Assembly: GCA_013350335.1 (NCBI GenBank)
Contig: CM023540.1
Span: 47,103,222-47,167,221, forward strand
Source of the DNA: Chimonanthus salicifolius
Lineage: Eukaryota; Streptophyta; Magnoliopsida; Laurales; Calycanthaceae
DNA length: 64,000 bases
Direction of reading: 5' to 3'
Shown here: piece after piece, positions 37,061 to 48,348 of the stretch
How the letters are laid out: every line of letters begins with the position of its first letter
Position numbering within the stretch: position 1 is the first letter of the stretch
Made by a program: the position numbers and the translations under genes
The notes under the pieces: model-generated
Told to the model about the DNA's origin: nothing
The model's database searches: none
What the model saw: only the letters and a program-made list of their open reading frames with translations

Positions 37061-38189
37061 TATTTTGAGCTATAACTATATTTGGATTGTGATTTTATTA
37101 CTTACATTGAATCCTCTGAATTTTATTGATTATTTGTGGTAGATTTTATTATTCTAATTGTTACTATTAATTTTAACTTTAATTTCAGCCTCATTTAGTT
37201 TCTTATTATTGCATAAATCGCATTTAGGCATTTAGGGTCACCTTTTGTCTTGTCCTGCGTCACCGATATTTTCCCATATGTTGAGTTAGAATGAAAATAA
37301 AATTTCTAATAATTTTTTGGATCTCTTTTCAGATTTCTTTATGGAGTTTTGAAATTTCAGACCAGTTCAACTGATATTTGATAATATCGTCTGATTCGTT
37401 TCGTGAACCAGAAGGACCGGTACAATGACCGGTTCCAGTATTTTCAACCATGCGAATGACAATAAGGCAAGAGCCAGCAACTAGCTACACCTGTGAAGGC
37501 CAGATCTTAACCTTCTCAACCACTCATTCATTGTCATTTAGGTTTTGGAAATGAATAAACCTATAATATTTAGCATACAAAACTACATATATTTTGCAAC
37601 AATTTCATATCCCTTTTTCCACACAACATAAAAGTACCAGAAATATAACAATACATCAAAACAATACGCATTCAAACTCATTGAAAAGAGACAAAATGAA
37701 ATATGTTCCAAACAAAATCAGGCTACTATGCCATCATATAGAAATGAAAAAAGACATGCACAAATTAACAAAATGCCTTATAAAAATTGAGAATCACCAA
37801 TAGTTCAACACCAAAATTTTCAAAACAGTGGAAAAATGGAATATACTATATTGTGAGCAGCCATAAAGAGTCAAAAACACCCTAATACAAATAATCGACT
37901 GAAATACATCTGTATGACTATAAAGATCATACTGGTAAGAGCAATACAAACAGTTGATAGAATCACTCCAAGTTGCATATTCACTTCCATGGTGAATATT
38001 ATTCTATAAATGATACCATAAAGGACCTTCCATCCCCTCCCTCGCTCCTCCCCACCCCCAACCAAAAAAAAAAAGGGACTCTAGAAACAACAGGCGGCAC
38101 TTGCCATTTAGCTTATAGAGTTTACAAAGTACAACTGCCTAGAAGTATATAATTATTTTAAAAAAACAAAAAACATAAAATAATACTAA
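37061..38189. other. GR-RBP 5' UTR intron segment without recognised elements
   Basis: AT-rich. Near 37415-37435 there is an ACCGGTACAATGACCGGT inverted word, a fragment type seen in plant repeats. No gene. Confidence 0.4.
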
Positions 38190-38660
38190 GCTTTGGATTC
38201 CCTCTTTTCGCTGGAATAGGTCATGGTAACCTTGAAAAATGATAGGACAATAGAAATTCAATGTTGTAACTCCAACCTAAGTCAGCATCCCAAATTGATG
38301 TATTTAGCATCATTTCCTACTAACAATTGACAACATGGTTACTAACACATGAAAGGTAATAAAATCTTCTAACTTCTTCTCACTAAACCTCAAAAACAGA
38401 AGAGGGTAAGAAGCATTAGATTTTATATTGTGCTAACTTTAGAGCAGGTCCTCGTAACATTGAAAGTGATACAACAACAGAATTCAATATTGTAACTCTA
38501 ACCTCATTTGACATTCCTTAGCATCATTATCTACTAGACACCAACTACACGGTTATTAACACATAAAAAGATGTGAAATTCACATAAGAAGTAATAGAAC
38601 CTCCTAAATTTGTCTCACTAAACCTCAAAAACAAAAGCATACAAAGAATCCATTTAGCAT
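38190..38660. repeat. Diverged tandem duplication, about 230 bp units
   Basis: Copy A (about 38215-38405) and copy B (about 38445-38640) share, in order, AATTCAATRTTGTAACTC, TTAGCATCAT, a TACTA..CA..ACA..GGTTA block, and CTCACTAAACCTCAAAAACA. Divergence is moderate, so the duplication is old. Confidence 0.7.
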
Positions 38661-39214
38661 CAATCACTTCCTATAAGCCAATGGTATAAATATTTCAATC
38701 CATACCCAAATGAGAACCTAAAACACCATTACCTACGTTATGTTAAGGACCCATTACCCACATATCAACATCCAAAAGAAGAGCACTTGTGATGCCTATA
38801 CACTAAAAAATAGGTAATACTTCCAGACTATAATGTTAGACGCTTAATTTTTGTCTAAAATTGTGTCTTAGCCATATCCATAGCATGTATCCCTGTTGTA
38901 TCCCTAGCTCTGTCTCAGCATCATAGCACATGATCCTTGAAATAAAGGAAGATATAAGGAGGTCGCCATTGTAGTCATCATCATCAAAGGTAAATATTGA
39001 AACAATATCTAGAATTGGCTTTTATACCTTACTTTCCACTAGACCCTATAAAAAGCATGCACTCTGGCGAATTAACTAACTGATTGCACATACATGTGCA
39101 CAAAATACACCCAAGGGATGAAAAAACTCAAAACCCTGGAATAATATGGACAGCAATGGCCAAAAAGTCTAGGTTTGAATCGAAAGAGAAACAAATAAAA
39201 ATAAGCATGACATC

Positions 39215-39600
39215 ATTTTTAGTTATTTCCTGCACCAGGCCTCAGGAAAAAGGTATCATACATGGTTTCTAGCTTTTTTCTACAACAGAGAAACTATTGA
39301 TTCATTGTCACCATCAAAGCCATTTATTTCATCTATTAGAATCAGCTTGCTAAGTGGTGTTTGTCCACTCAACCCTACCAAAAATTATTTTTAAGAGATG
39401 AAACCAAATTAAGTATAACATAGTTTTTAGTTATTTTCTGCACCAGGCTATAGCAGCAACAACCACTCAAGTATAGTTTCTAGCTTTTTCACAATAGAGA
39501 AACTACTGATTCACGTCTCCATCAAAGTCATTTACTTCTTCTATGTAGGGTCGGCTTGCTAAATAGTGCTTGTCCACTCACCCCTATCAAAAATCATTTT
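39215..39600. repeat. Diverged tandem duplication, about 200 bp units
   Basis: Copies at about 39215-39400 and 39421-39600 share TTTTAGTTATTTYCTGCACC, GTTTCTAGCTTTTT, AGAGAAACTAYTGATTCA, CATCAAAG and TGTCCACTCA in order. It lies within the 5' UTR intron of the GR-RBP gene. Confidence 0.75.
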
Positions 39601-40062
39601 CTGTTACCCACAACTAATCATGCCCATGCTACTTACATCAATCCGAGTCTTTATCAGGGCCTAACCCTTCCGAGAGGGCAAAGCGACAATAATGAAGATG
39701 CATATACTAAGATGTCATATATACCAGAAGCACCACCAATGAGAACAATATACAGTAAACACGTGCAAAGAAACATCAGCTTAATGATTTTCACTTTAAG
39801 AACATCATCAACCAATCACTTGCATTTAATCACTTAAACTTGATAACGCAAGAAGAAATGGTAAATCACCAAAGCAAATCCACTCCAAAAGGAAGCTTTG
39901 ATTAGACCAAAAAACATACGGAGAAAAATGGCAACAAGAACTCAAAAAATTACTACAAATCATAAAAGATTCACGAGAACCTATCGATCGTCACATCAAA
40001 CCAAACCCTAGAAATGAGATCGAAGATATAATAAACCTCAAAAAATAAAAACGAGTATGCAA

Positions 40063-40081
40063 TCTAGGGTTAGGGTTTTGG
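40063..40081 (-). promoter_or_regulatory. Tandem telo-box motif near the GR-RBP transcription start
   Basis: On the minus strand the sequence reads AAAACCCTAACCCTAG, two overlapping plant telo-box words (AAACCCTA). A further AAACCCTAG occurs on the plus strand near 40004-40012. Such boxes near the start are typical of plant genes for RNA- and ribosome-related proteins. Confidence 0.55.
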
Positions 40082-40170
40082 AGAAGGGGCAGAAAACGCA
40101 CCTCCGATAGGTCTCTCCTCCGACAAAAACCCTTGGCTTGATCAGACTGGGTTTAAGAAATGTGACGGGT

Positions 40171-40180
40171 ACATTTATAG
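40171..40180 (-). promoter_or_regulatory. TATA box of the GR-RBP gene
   Basis: CTATAAATGT on the minus strand. Transcription would begin near 40148-40141, giving a short leader exon that ends at the donor at 40102. Confidence 0.6.
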
Positions 40181-41221
40181 TCACTCGCAATGAATCCTGA
40201 CCCTTCACATGGGAATGGACTTATCCTGGCCGTTGGATGGAGTAATCTGGCCCCAGAGCCTCGCGGAAGCCTTACGTGGCAAATGGTCCATGGGGCTATA
40301 GTATATTCAAGCTCAAATTTAATGTAGCAAATATATATCCAATAAACTATTAATAAAATCTGAAGAATAATTAGGAGCATCAAATTTTTGTAACACTTTT
40401 CATATATTATATTTTTAGGTTTCCACAATGAAATTTATCCATTTTCCTTTTATCGTTAATTTTTCTTTATTTTGTAGAAAATCAATTTTATAGGTTAAAA
40501 TTGACTTGATGAGCTATAAGTGGACTAAATTTCAACTGTAAAATTAATTTTTATCACTTTATCTTAATGATTAAAATCATAAATCTGAAAACATTCGGTG
40601 ATCTTCACTATTAAGATTAAGTAGTTAAAATTTGAATTTAGAAACGAAATGTGATGCAATTGTATATTAATAAGTGCACTTTTAGTCCATTCAGTTGATT
40701 TCTATGGCTTTTATTAATGTAATCTATGCAACTCCTTAGAAATCAACCTTTTAAGATATTTGTATTTTCATAACTTCAAATTATTTTTCATTCACTACAC
40801 TTTGTTTTTTATATGGGGCTAAATTTCTTCTCATGATTGGTGTCTTGAGTAGATTTCTTGTTTTCATTAATGAATGTGATACTCAGAAAATTGATGGGAA
40901 GTTATGTTATTAAGGTTTTTAGAATGTTAATTATTTCAAATTATTTTTAAATCTCAACAACTTTCATTTTGCATGAGTCACTCTCACTCCATTTGATGAC
41001 TCAGGAAAAGATCTTAACAAAAAGAAGAAATCTCATAAAAATCACTCAATTCAATCTTAAAAACCCTTTTTAACTCTCACAATTTTAATGAATTAAAATT
41101 ATTTTAAGTATTTAATATTCTACTAGTCACAAGGTACCCAATATTTTTTCTTTAGATAAGACCTATTTGGTTGAATGTTAATTTATAAATATGTACATAC
41201 TAAATAAGTATAAAATATAGT

Positions 41222-41247
<26 letters not shown>

Positions 41248-41254
<7 letters not shown>

Positions 41255-41733
41255 GAACAAGTTTCACATTGAAAGTATAGATAGAGATCTAAGGGTTTAT
41301 AAAGTAATTGGGTAACTCCACCTAATATCAGGGCCGGCCCTGACTTAAGGTCAAATAGGTAGCAGCATAGGGCTCCCCAAATTTGACCAATAGCCTAGGG
41401 CCCTCACCGTGCACTTTCCTTAGAGCCTAGGGCCCCTACCAGTTTGCTGGGCCTAAGGCCCTTGAAATTTCAGAGCCGGTCCTACCTAACATGCTAATCT
41501 TTTGGACTGGAAGTTCAGGTCCTAACAAATGGTATCAGAGTCAAGTCTCAGGCTACCTCATGTGGGATCAGGAGATCTCCCAGGTGAACGGGATGGCCAA
41601 CGTCGCTCTCTTCACCGAAGGGCCTCTTTCGAAGGGAGATTATTGGGAGTGCTACGAATGAGTCTCACATTGAAAATATAGAGGGAGATATAAGGGTTTA
41701 CAAAGGATTTGGGTCACTCCACATAACAAGCTA

Positions 41734-41736
<3 letters not shown>
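41248..41736 (+). mobile_element. TRIM retrotransposon with nested MITE
   Basis: The left LTR (about 41248-41527, enlarged by a MITE at 41328-41483) and the right LTR (about 41643-41736, truncated by a TA tract) share TCACATTGAAARTATAG, TAAGGGTTTA and GGGTMACTCCAC. The left LTR ends CCTAACA and is followed by a primer-binding site ATGGTATCAGAGTC (initiator tRNA-Met type). A purine tract GAAGGGAGA precedes the right LTR. The internal region is only about 115 bp and encodes nothing, so movement would need another element's proteins. Confidence 0.75.
41328..41483. mobile_element. hAT-like MITE nested in the TRIM LTR
   Basis: 156 bp with end AGGGCCGGCCCTGA and opposite end, reverse-complemented, AGGACCGGCTCTGA. 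The flanking 8 bp acctaata and acctaaca differ at one base, the target-duplication length of hAT transposons. The body is GC-richer than its surroundings and codes for nothing. Confidence 0.72.
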
Positions 41737-41814
<78 letters not shown>

Positions 41815-41863
41815 AGTATGTTCTAGTATCATATTTTCTATACTTATATTCTTTATATTAATA

Positions 41864-41948
<85 letters not shown>

Positions 41949-42004
41949 AGTATGTTCTAGTATCATATTTTCTATACTTATATTCTTTATATTAATAATT
42001 TATA
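41737..42004. repeat. Two long (TA)n tracts separated by a duplicated 64 bp unit
   Basis: TA runs at 41737-41808 and 41867-41942, plus a shorter one at 41223-41246. The unit starting TAAATAAAAGTATGTTCTAG (41807-41870) is repeated without visible change at 41941-42004. Identical copies imply recent duplication, or an assembly artefact in low-complexity DNA. Confidence 0.9.
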
Positions 42005-43261
42005 GATATAATATCTCTTATAGTCACTTGTGCAACATGTTAAAGTATATGGGAAAATAAGTTTTACAGTGTTGCTATCATTTAGATGTGAGAATTAAAT
42101 CAGTGTTACCTTATTCGATTATGTTGTCAACATTTTGGATGTGAGAATGTAGTCTTGTAGAAGGTTAAAAAAGTTGGCTCAATGCAAATCTATTATTTAA
42201 ACTTTTACCACTCTAAATTTAAGTGTTAATGTTTATTTTGAAATAAAGATATCTATTAATGCAACTATTAATGTGACTATTCTAACAATATTTAATATGA
42301 TATGTGTAATGATCATATTAGTGACCGTCACTTTTAAATTCACTATTCAAATAACTAGAATTTTTGTTATCCTTAACTTAAAAACTGTCATCAAACATGA
42401 AACTCGACTGCAAACCTTTTAGAGATGAAACCATTGGATTTCTCTCATTGCTTGCTAGTTTTCTTTAGAAAAATAGGAGATTTTAGTGAATTTTGCTCAA
42501 ACCATGAAAGCTATACATGTTCTGGTTGACTGTCTGCACAATCCCATGGTTTTGCTGAGGAGTTTAGTGGGTTAGAATTTAGAAACGAGCTACGGTAGGG
42601 TGGCTGCCTGTCCTTATTTCACTTTTGTCCAAATCTTTGTGGTCTACACATTCATTGTATTGACATGATGTTGTTAGTAAAGTACTATATTGTCTGTGAA
42701 ACTTTATGTCTCAGAGTTTATAAGTACATAGATATCATATTCTTTCAAGTCGATTTTTAACGATAAGTTCTACTTATGTGTTTAACATGGTATCAGACTG
42801 ATAGTACCATTGGGATGGATTGAGTTTATATCTCCAGTCTTGTATAGAAAGAGCGAGTCAAGTGTCTCCAGCCCAAACGCACGGAGAGGGATTATTAGCA
42901 AAGTCCCACGTTGTCTGTAGACATTTGGGTCTTGGAGTTTAAAAGCACATGGGCACCTTCTCATTTTAAGATAGTTTTTAAAGATGGGTTTTACTCGTAT
43001 CTTTAATAGATTTAAATTATCAATTTAGCAATAACTAAACCAACAACAAGTGAAAATACAATTGTACTCGAAAAAAAGGTGAGAGTTTTAATTTTTTTTT
43101 TAAATATATATAAAAAAAAAAAATTAAACATTGCTCACAACAAGTAAATACAGTTTTAAAGGGAGATATTAAATTAATTTTAAAATTATACCTTTTTTGT
43201 AATTTTATATAATTCGTTGCCTTTCAAAAGTTGAAAGAATACCGATCAAATGACTTTTAAA
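42005..43261. other. AT-rich intergenic DNA
   Basis: No exon. Around 42660-42990 two segments repeat the idea of CTATATTGTCTGTGAAACTTTATG and CCCACGTTGTCTGTAGACATTTGG followed by AGTTTATAAGTACAT / AGTTTAAAAGCACATGG, probably the two ends of an old LTR or TRIM (a TGGTATCAGACTGATAG word lies between). Confidence 0.4.
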
Positions 43262-43462
43262 AGAATAAAATGGTACTATTAGGAGCTACTTTAGCTCTTG
43301 CTCAAAGAGACATTAAGAGAAGTTTAGTCTCTTCTACAATGTCTCAACTGGGCTATATTATATTAACCCGAGGGAGGTTCTTATCGAACTACTTTATTCC
43401 ATTTGATTACTCATGTCTTTTCGAAAGCATTATTATTTTTAGAATCCGGATCCATTATTTAT
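43262..43462 (+). pseudogene. ndhF: Plastid ndhF fragment in the nucleus (NUPT)
   Basis: The frame [24 protein letters not shown] is the conserved core of plastid NAD(P)H dehydrogenase subunit 5 (NdhF). After GY the plastid sense continues in a shifted frame (TTCTTATCGAACT, TTTATTCCATTTGATTACTC, AAAGCATTATTATTTTTAG and GGATCCGGATCC-like words). Only about 200 bp is present, with substitutions and frameshifts, so it is an old plastid-to-nucleus transfer without function. Confidence 0.88.
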
Positions 43463-43502
43463 TAATAAATTTAGTATTTTCTATTCTCAAAGTATCTAAT
43501 AC

Positions 43503-43666
43503 ATTTTTTTCTTAATTTACGCATGAAAAATCATGGGATATCCCACGTAAAACTCCTACGGGTGGATCCCTACCCCTAAAGTAAACCAAAGTTACGTCAT
43601 AGAGATTCAAACCTGTGACCTTTCACTTTCTGAAGTGGAAGATAACCAATTCTACACCCATGTAGA
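43503..43666 (-). mobile_element. tRNA-derived SINE with perfect target duplication
   Basis: On the minus strand an A box-like TAGAATTGGTTA (about 43654-43643) is followed about 29 nt later by B box-like GGTTTGAATCTC (43613-43602), and the element ends in an A-rich tail (T-run on plus at 43504-43510). The 10 bp tatctaatac flanks both sides (43493-43502 and 43667-43676) without mismatch. Length is 164 bp. It lies 30 bp from the plastid fragment. Confidence 0.82.
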
Positions 43667-43676
43667 TATCTAATAC

Positions 43677-44674
43677 TTTCTATCACTTGATAAATGTAAA
43701 AGGTGTTATTTTACTTTACATAGTTGAAGTAAACATAGTTTAAATGACACGAGCCCTACAACTTTTAAAGCATTGACCAATGCATATTTAGCCGTTTATG
43801 AAAATTAATGCTCTTTTACTTGTCTTGGTATTTGCATGATACTTTAAAAGATAATATAGATAGTGGTAGCTATTTAGACACCTAACTTTTATGTTAAGAG
43901 ACACTTTTTTTTAAAATTAAAGATAAAATTATCATTTTGCCCTTCTGATGTGTATTCGGATGATGAAAGATTTTTCAAAATTAGAAGGGCAAAATGGTAA
44001 TTTCACTATAAATTTTGAAAAAAAAGTGTCTCCTGACAGAAAAATTGAGTGTATAAATGACCACCCTTTTTAATTTCCCTGACATTTTATCTTTTATCTT
44101 TTTCTTTTTTCGAAATTTGGCTTTATTTTCATTGCTATAGAAACCTACACCATATAAACCCATATTCTATGTCAAGATCTTAACTATAAATATCAATTGA
44201 AATCTAAAATTTCAGCTGATATTTATCAAAATGAGAGCAAATGACGAAGAATTTGGCTGAAATTTCTAAATTTTGTTTTTTTTTTTTGTAATTTAAAGAT
44301 AAAAACAAAAATAGTTAATCCTAAAAATGACAAATATTTCAGCTGAAAAAATTTAGTACTCCTCAAGACAAAAATATCCATTTAGAACAACATTTAAAAC
44401 TCAAGTATACATGTATTATATTCATTCATCATGCATTATGTATCTTATCATTTTTTCACTTCTCGTGAGTCTTTTTAATGGAAAAACTTATTATACACGA
44501 TAGAAAATATTCAAATTTTAAATATTTTAAAACCTCATTAGTCAATGCTTACTAAATGCTTATGAGAGTGGAAGTGGCAATTTTAATGGTCAATATGGAG
44601 TAATTGTTGTTTTTATCAAAATCTCATTTATATAATTTTTTTAATATGAAAATGACAAATATATAATCCAAAAG
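43677..44674. other. AT-rich intergenic DNA
   Basis: No exon. Around 43870-44070 two stretches are near reverse complements (a GTTAAGAGACACTTTTTT..AATTAAAGATAAAATTAYCATTTTGCCCTTCT arm and a later AGAAGGGCAAAATGGTAATTTC arm), suggesting a foldback element of about 190 bp. Confidence 0.5.
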
Positions 44675-44682
44675 GGTTGGAG

Positions 44683-44813
44683 CAGGGGTCCGAATATCAG
44701 CCGATATGTGATATCTCGGTCGTATTATATCGGTCATTTTTGTAAAAAAAAAAAAAGAGTAGAGAGAAAAATATATAGCGATATATCGGCCGAAACAAAA
44801 TTTTAAACCCCTG
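44683..44813. mobile_element. 131 bp hAT-type MITE with GATATCGGCCGA body
   Basis: It starts CAGGGGTCC and ends ACCCCTG, giving a CAGGGGT terminal inverted repeat. Flanking 8-mers are ggttggag (44675-44682) and agttggag (44814-44821), 7 of 8 identical. The interior holds ATATCAGCCGATATGTGATATC and ATATATCGGCCGA words also seen at 250-436 and 46965-47085. Confidence 0.75.
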
Positions 44814-44821
44814 AGTTGGAG

Positions 44822-46233
44822 TGATGGTGAGAGATCCAATTCAAAAAGTGGAAGTTCTTAGTTGGATTCTCATTCCACCTCAAAGAATCCGTATTTATGT
44901 ATATAAAAATATGAAGGCTTGCACGTGTTCCAGAAATTAAGTTGTTAAATGTTGCCATATCATCTAATTTCATGGTAATTGGTGCCACACCCACAAACAG
45001 AAACAGCAATTTTGTGCAAGATATGTGTGGCCCATCAACATGAAGCACATAGGATAATGGGTCCCAACATGCGGTGGGAGGAGACATTGCTTTCTCTGTT
45101 TGTAAAATAAAATAATTGGACATGGGCTTTTCTAGATTATTTTTCAATTGTACAAAATGTTGTAATTGATTGAAATAATTGAATATTCACTCAACTAAAG
45201 TGTGGATTTTTTACATGTCGAATATAAAAGAAACAGAAAGACAAAATAAAATTTCATTCTAACTACACCTTTTATTTTGCCTCATAACTATCATCATCAT
45301 TTGTCAAAATTCAAATATTTTTGTAAAGATAATTTAATAAAAACAAAATGAAATAATCACTAATGGAAAAAAATTGGATAAAATTACATTAACGATAAAA
45401 TTATTTTTTATTAGACGAAATGCCAATCCTTAACATCAAAATCAATAGAAAAAAAAAAGTAGAAAAAAATAGAAGCAGATAAATATTTAATAGAATAATA
45501 ATGAAATAGTGATAAATATTTAATTATAATTTTTTGTTGATATGAATAAAAAAATAAATTAAATAATATCGATTATTACATAATCTAAAAAATGAAGAAG
45601 ATATTAGATCTCTCTATTATTTTTTTCTTCTAAAACTCCGAGTCTTAATGGCATATTTCTTTTCAACTTCTTTTACTTTTAAAATGTAATTAGCAAGTGA
45701 AGGAAAATTTCCAATATTTGAAAATCCTACAGTTACTAACACAAACTAATAAACTAATTATTTGAAAAATAAATAACCTAAGCCAACGTTCCATATTAGA
45801 TGTGAGACAATTACAACAGAATTAATTTTTAATGAAAAATATATCTCTAATAATAAAATAAATATACACGGTAAAAAGAACGAATTTAGACAAAATTAAA
45901 TACCCAGATATTTTTAATTTTATTTCTAAAATTTAAATATTTTATTTATTAGATTTTCATTATTAAATTAAAACAAAATATCACTTAAATTTTGACGAAC
46001 TAGACACTAATATCATTAAACATCGAAATCTCTACACAAGCTTGCAGACCCCTTGCTTTCTTGATTACATTGAATTAAACACTAATATTCCAATCATAAT
46101 CATGTTGTTCTCGAGATATTAACGACAAATAATAATATTGAAATATTTTCAAATCCATTAAGATATTATCATGATAGCACAAATACGAGATATTAACAGT
46201 AATATTTGTTACATTTTTTATTTACTACCCTAA
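44822..46233. other. AT-rich intergenic DNA with one notable paralogous stretch
   Basis: No gene. About 47 bp at 46029-46075 matches the two flanks of the solo LTR at 57483-60708 joined together. The rest is AT-rich. Confidence 0.5.
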
Positions 46234-46404
46234 TTAATAAGATTACCTATCCTAATTAAAAAATAATTTTTAATCAAATTTGATAGAGGTTAATAAGATT
46301 ACCTATCCTAATTAAAAAACAAGTTTAAATTAAATTTGATAGAGGTTAATAAGATTACTTATCATAATTAAAAATAATAATTTTAGATTAAATTTAGTAG
46401 GGAC
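46234..46404. repeat. Three tandem copies of a 56 bp AT-rich unit
   Basis: Units start at 46234, 46290 and 46346, each with TTAATAAGATTACCTATCC (the third has ACTTATCAT), then AATTAAAAA and AAATTTGATAGAGG (the third has AAATTTAGTAGGGA). Confidence 0.88.
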
Positions 46405-46964
46405 TTCAACCCAGTGGAAGAAGCCCTCCAAAAATAAGCGTATGCTGCTTTTAGTGGCGAGCACACGGTATTCTTTAGTAAAAGGCGAAAGAATAGTTCG
46501 CTCTGTGCTCAACACGCAGCTCCGTGCTTTTCAACGGCTGCATTTCGGTCTTATATTATGTTTCTCTAGGGCGATAATTTCTATTTACTTTCGATGTGGG
46601 ACTTTGGTCCCATTAAGACCCCAATAATAGATTTCTTCATTGGATCCCAATAATGGAAACTTCGAAATAATTCGCCAAAAATCTGCATGGGTAGTTCTTT
46701 GATGAGACCCACCCAATCTGGAATTAATCACAACCGTCTATCCAATTCACCTTCTGTACCTTATTAAAGTGAAAAAGAAAGCTCTAGGGACACAATACTT
46801 ATGAGGAGAGGTAAAAATATTGGGATTAGATGACACCCGTTAATATTGGAGATCGGTTGAGATATTAACCGATATTATTCTCTTTCTTTTTCTTTTTGAA
46901 ATATTAGTTCTTTTATTATTATTTTTTAAACAAGGCTTTTTAAAAAAAAAAAAAAATCTGGAAA
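46405..46964. other. Unassigned segment, locally GC-richer
   Basis: 46427-46625 is less AT-rich than its flanks and ends with CGATGTGGGACTTTGGTCCC, wording typical of plant LTR-type repeats. Short open frames overlap on both strands and none is recognisable. Confidence 0.4.
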
Positions 46965-47090
46965 CCCAAATATCGAAGATATCATGGCCGATATATCAGC
47001 CAATAAAGTCGATATGAATAGCATATGGCCGATACCTATCCTACCGGCCAAGATATCCCGGTTTTAAAAACCTGAGATTTCATCCCCTAC
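46965..47090. repeat. GATATC / GGCCGATAT repeat, relative of the 44683 MITE
   Basis: It contains ATCATGGCCGATATATCAGC, CATATGGCCGATACC and CCGGCCAAGATATCCCGG within 110 bp and ends near AAAAACCTG. No target duplication is evident. Confidence 0.5.
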
Positions 47091-47326
47091 TAATGAGGTT
47101 TCTATTGAGAGAGGCTAGTCATTGATATTTAAAGTGAAAATAAAGTCAATACATAGGGAAAATTTGAATTTTACTTGGTCGTATTAATTTTGTAATTTTA
47201 GAGTTTAATTTTTTTATTGTTATAAGTTGTAGATTTTTTTATGGCTCATCTAGCAACGTTATGATGATCGGTCGAATGAGTTTCTCTTGAACTATTTTCT
47301 TATAGTTTATCTAACAAGAGCTTAGA

Positions 47327-47508
47327 TTGCATTTTGATAGAGGGTAAAGAGGTTACGTCTCGTTACCCTTGTTTGATAATGGAGGAGCAAGGATAAAAAA
47401 ATCAATTTTTTACCCCTCTCCTACTTCTTCCGAAAACCCTTTCTTGCCAAGAGGTATTTATAATATGGAGAGTAACCCCTTCAAAAATTACCCCTCATCC
47501 AAATGCAA
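47327..47508. mobile_element. MITE related to the 31561 copy
   Basis: Left end TTGCATTTTGATAGAGGG; right end, reverse-complemented, TTGCATTTGGATGAGGGG, a good inverted pair. The body carries GTTACCC / GGGTAA words as in the 31561 element. Confidence 0.65.
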
Positions 47509-47892
47509 CTTTATAATACAATCGGTAAGGACTTGTTCTTATAGCCTAAAAATCGTGGGTTCTAAGTCTCATTGATGTTAGATAAACAATCAGTCTATGG
47601 ATATAACATGCCAAATTCAAATATCAAGGCCAACCTTAGATTGATTGAAAAATGAGTTAGGTTACAATAATTATGATTATGATTTACGAAATTCGTTATT
47701 TATATTTTAGCCAAACTATGATAAATATCTAGTTTACTTATTGAAAATATAAATTTCATTGAAAATGTCAACTATTTTAAGTTAAAGAGTAGGTTGGCAA
47801 CTTGGATGGATCTAACTCAACCCACATGTGGAATTTCAACTTTCTACCCACTCGTCTAATGTTATAGATTGGGTTAAAGGTAGATTGCACTT
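47509..47892. other. Flank of the gag-only retrotransposon; possible SINE fragment
   Basis: 47557-47570 reads GGGTTCTAAGTCTC, like a pol III B box, with an A box-like word about 35 nt upstream, but no tail or target duplication is visible. The rest up to 47887 shows no gene. Confidence 0.3.
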
Positions 47893-48275
47893 TCTTAGCG
47901 TAAAGGTTTTTATCCAAGGGTATAAGGATAATTTTGATGATAACAAAATATTGACATACAATACTGATGCTTATATTAATGTACAATTATAAGACACATT
48001 TCAAACATGCTCCTAAGCCCAAAGTCAAAGTCTACAGAGCATTCTCACAATGAAACAGATAGGTTTTCTCAAAGAAGACAAGAGCCAAGCAAATAGTACT
48101 TTTTTTTAGTCTCTTGTATGAAATCAAGTTGTATTTTAATTTCTTTGAGATGTAATATATATAAATCTAGTGGTATAGTGTCAGTGTGCTATCTAAGTCC
48201 AAACCTTGCCTCTGGAAGATCGTCAAAGTGATATCAAGAGAATACTAAAAGCAGTAAAGTTGGAAGGCATTGCAT

Positions 48276-48348
48276 AAAATAAAGTCAAACGAGTGGTTGG
48301 AAAGTCAAACTTGTGGTTGGAAAAGTCAAAAGTCAAACTAACAGTTGG
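48276..48348 (+). promoter_or_regulatory. W-box / MYB-core minisatellite upstream of the 5' LTR TATA box
   Basis: Four AGTCAA words (reverse complement TTGACT, the W-box core plus T) occur within 73 bp, separated by GTTGG words. The probable TATA box CTATAAATT starts at 48360, about 15-20 bp downstream. The 3' LTR has a longer version. Confidence 0.6.

Larger units (their letters stand above)
35316..40101 (-). other. 5' UTR intron of the GR-RBP gene (about 4.8 kb)
   Basis: On the minus strand an acceptor TGTAG|GTCAAAACT lies 9 nt before the start codon. A plausible donor CGGAG|GTGCG is at 40102/40101, just below a TATA box. The intron contains an LTR-like segment (36215-37060) and two tandem duplications (38190-38660 and 39215-39600). 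Telomere-repeat words near its 5' end may act as regulatory telo boxes. Splicing of this intron is inferred, not shown. Confidence 0.55.

Noticed and set aside
46234..46404. CRISPR-like array
   Set aside because: The units are contiguous 56 bp tandem copies without unique spacers, in a plant nuclear context.
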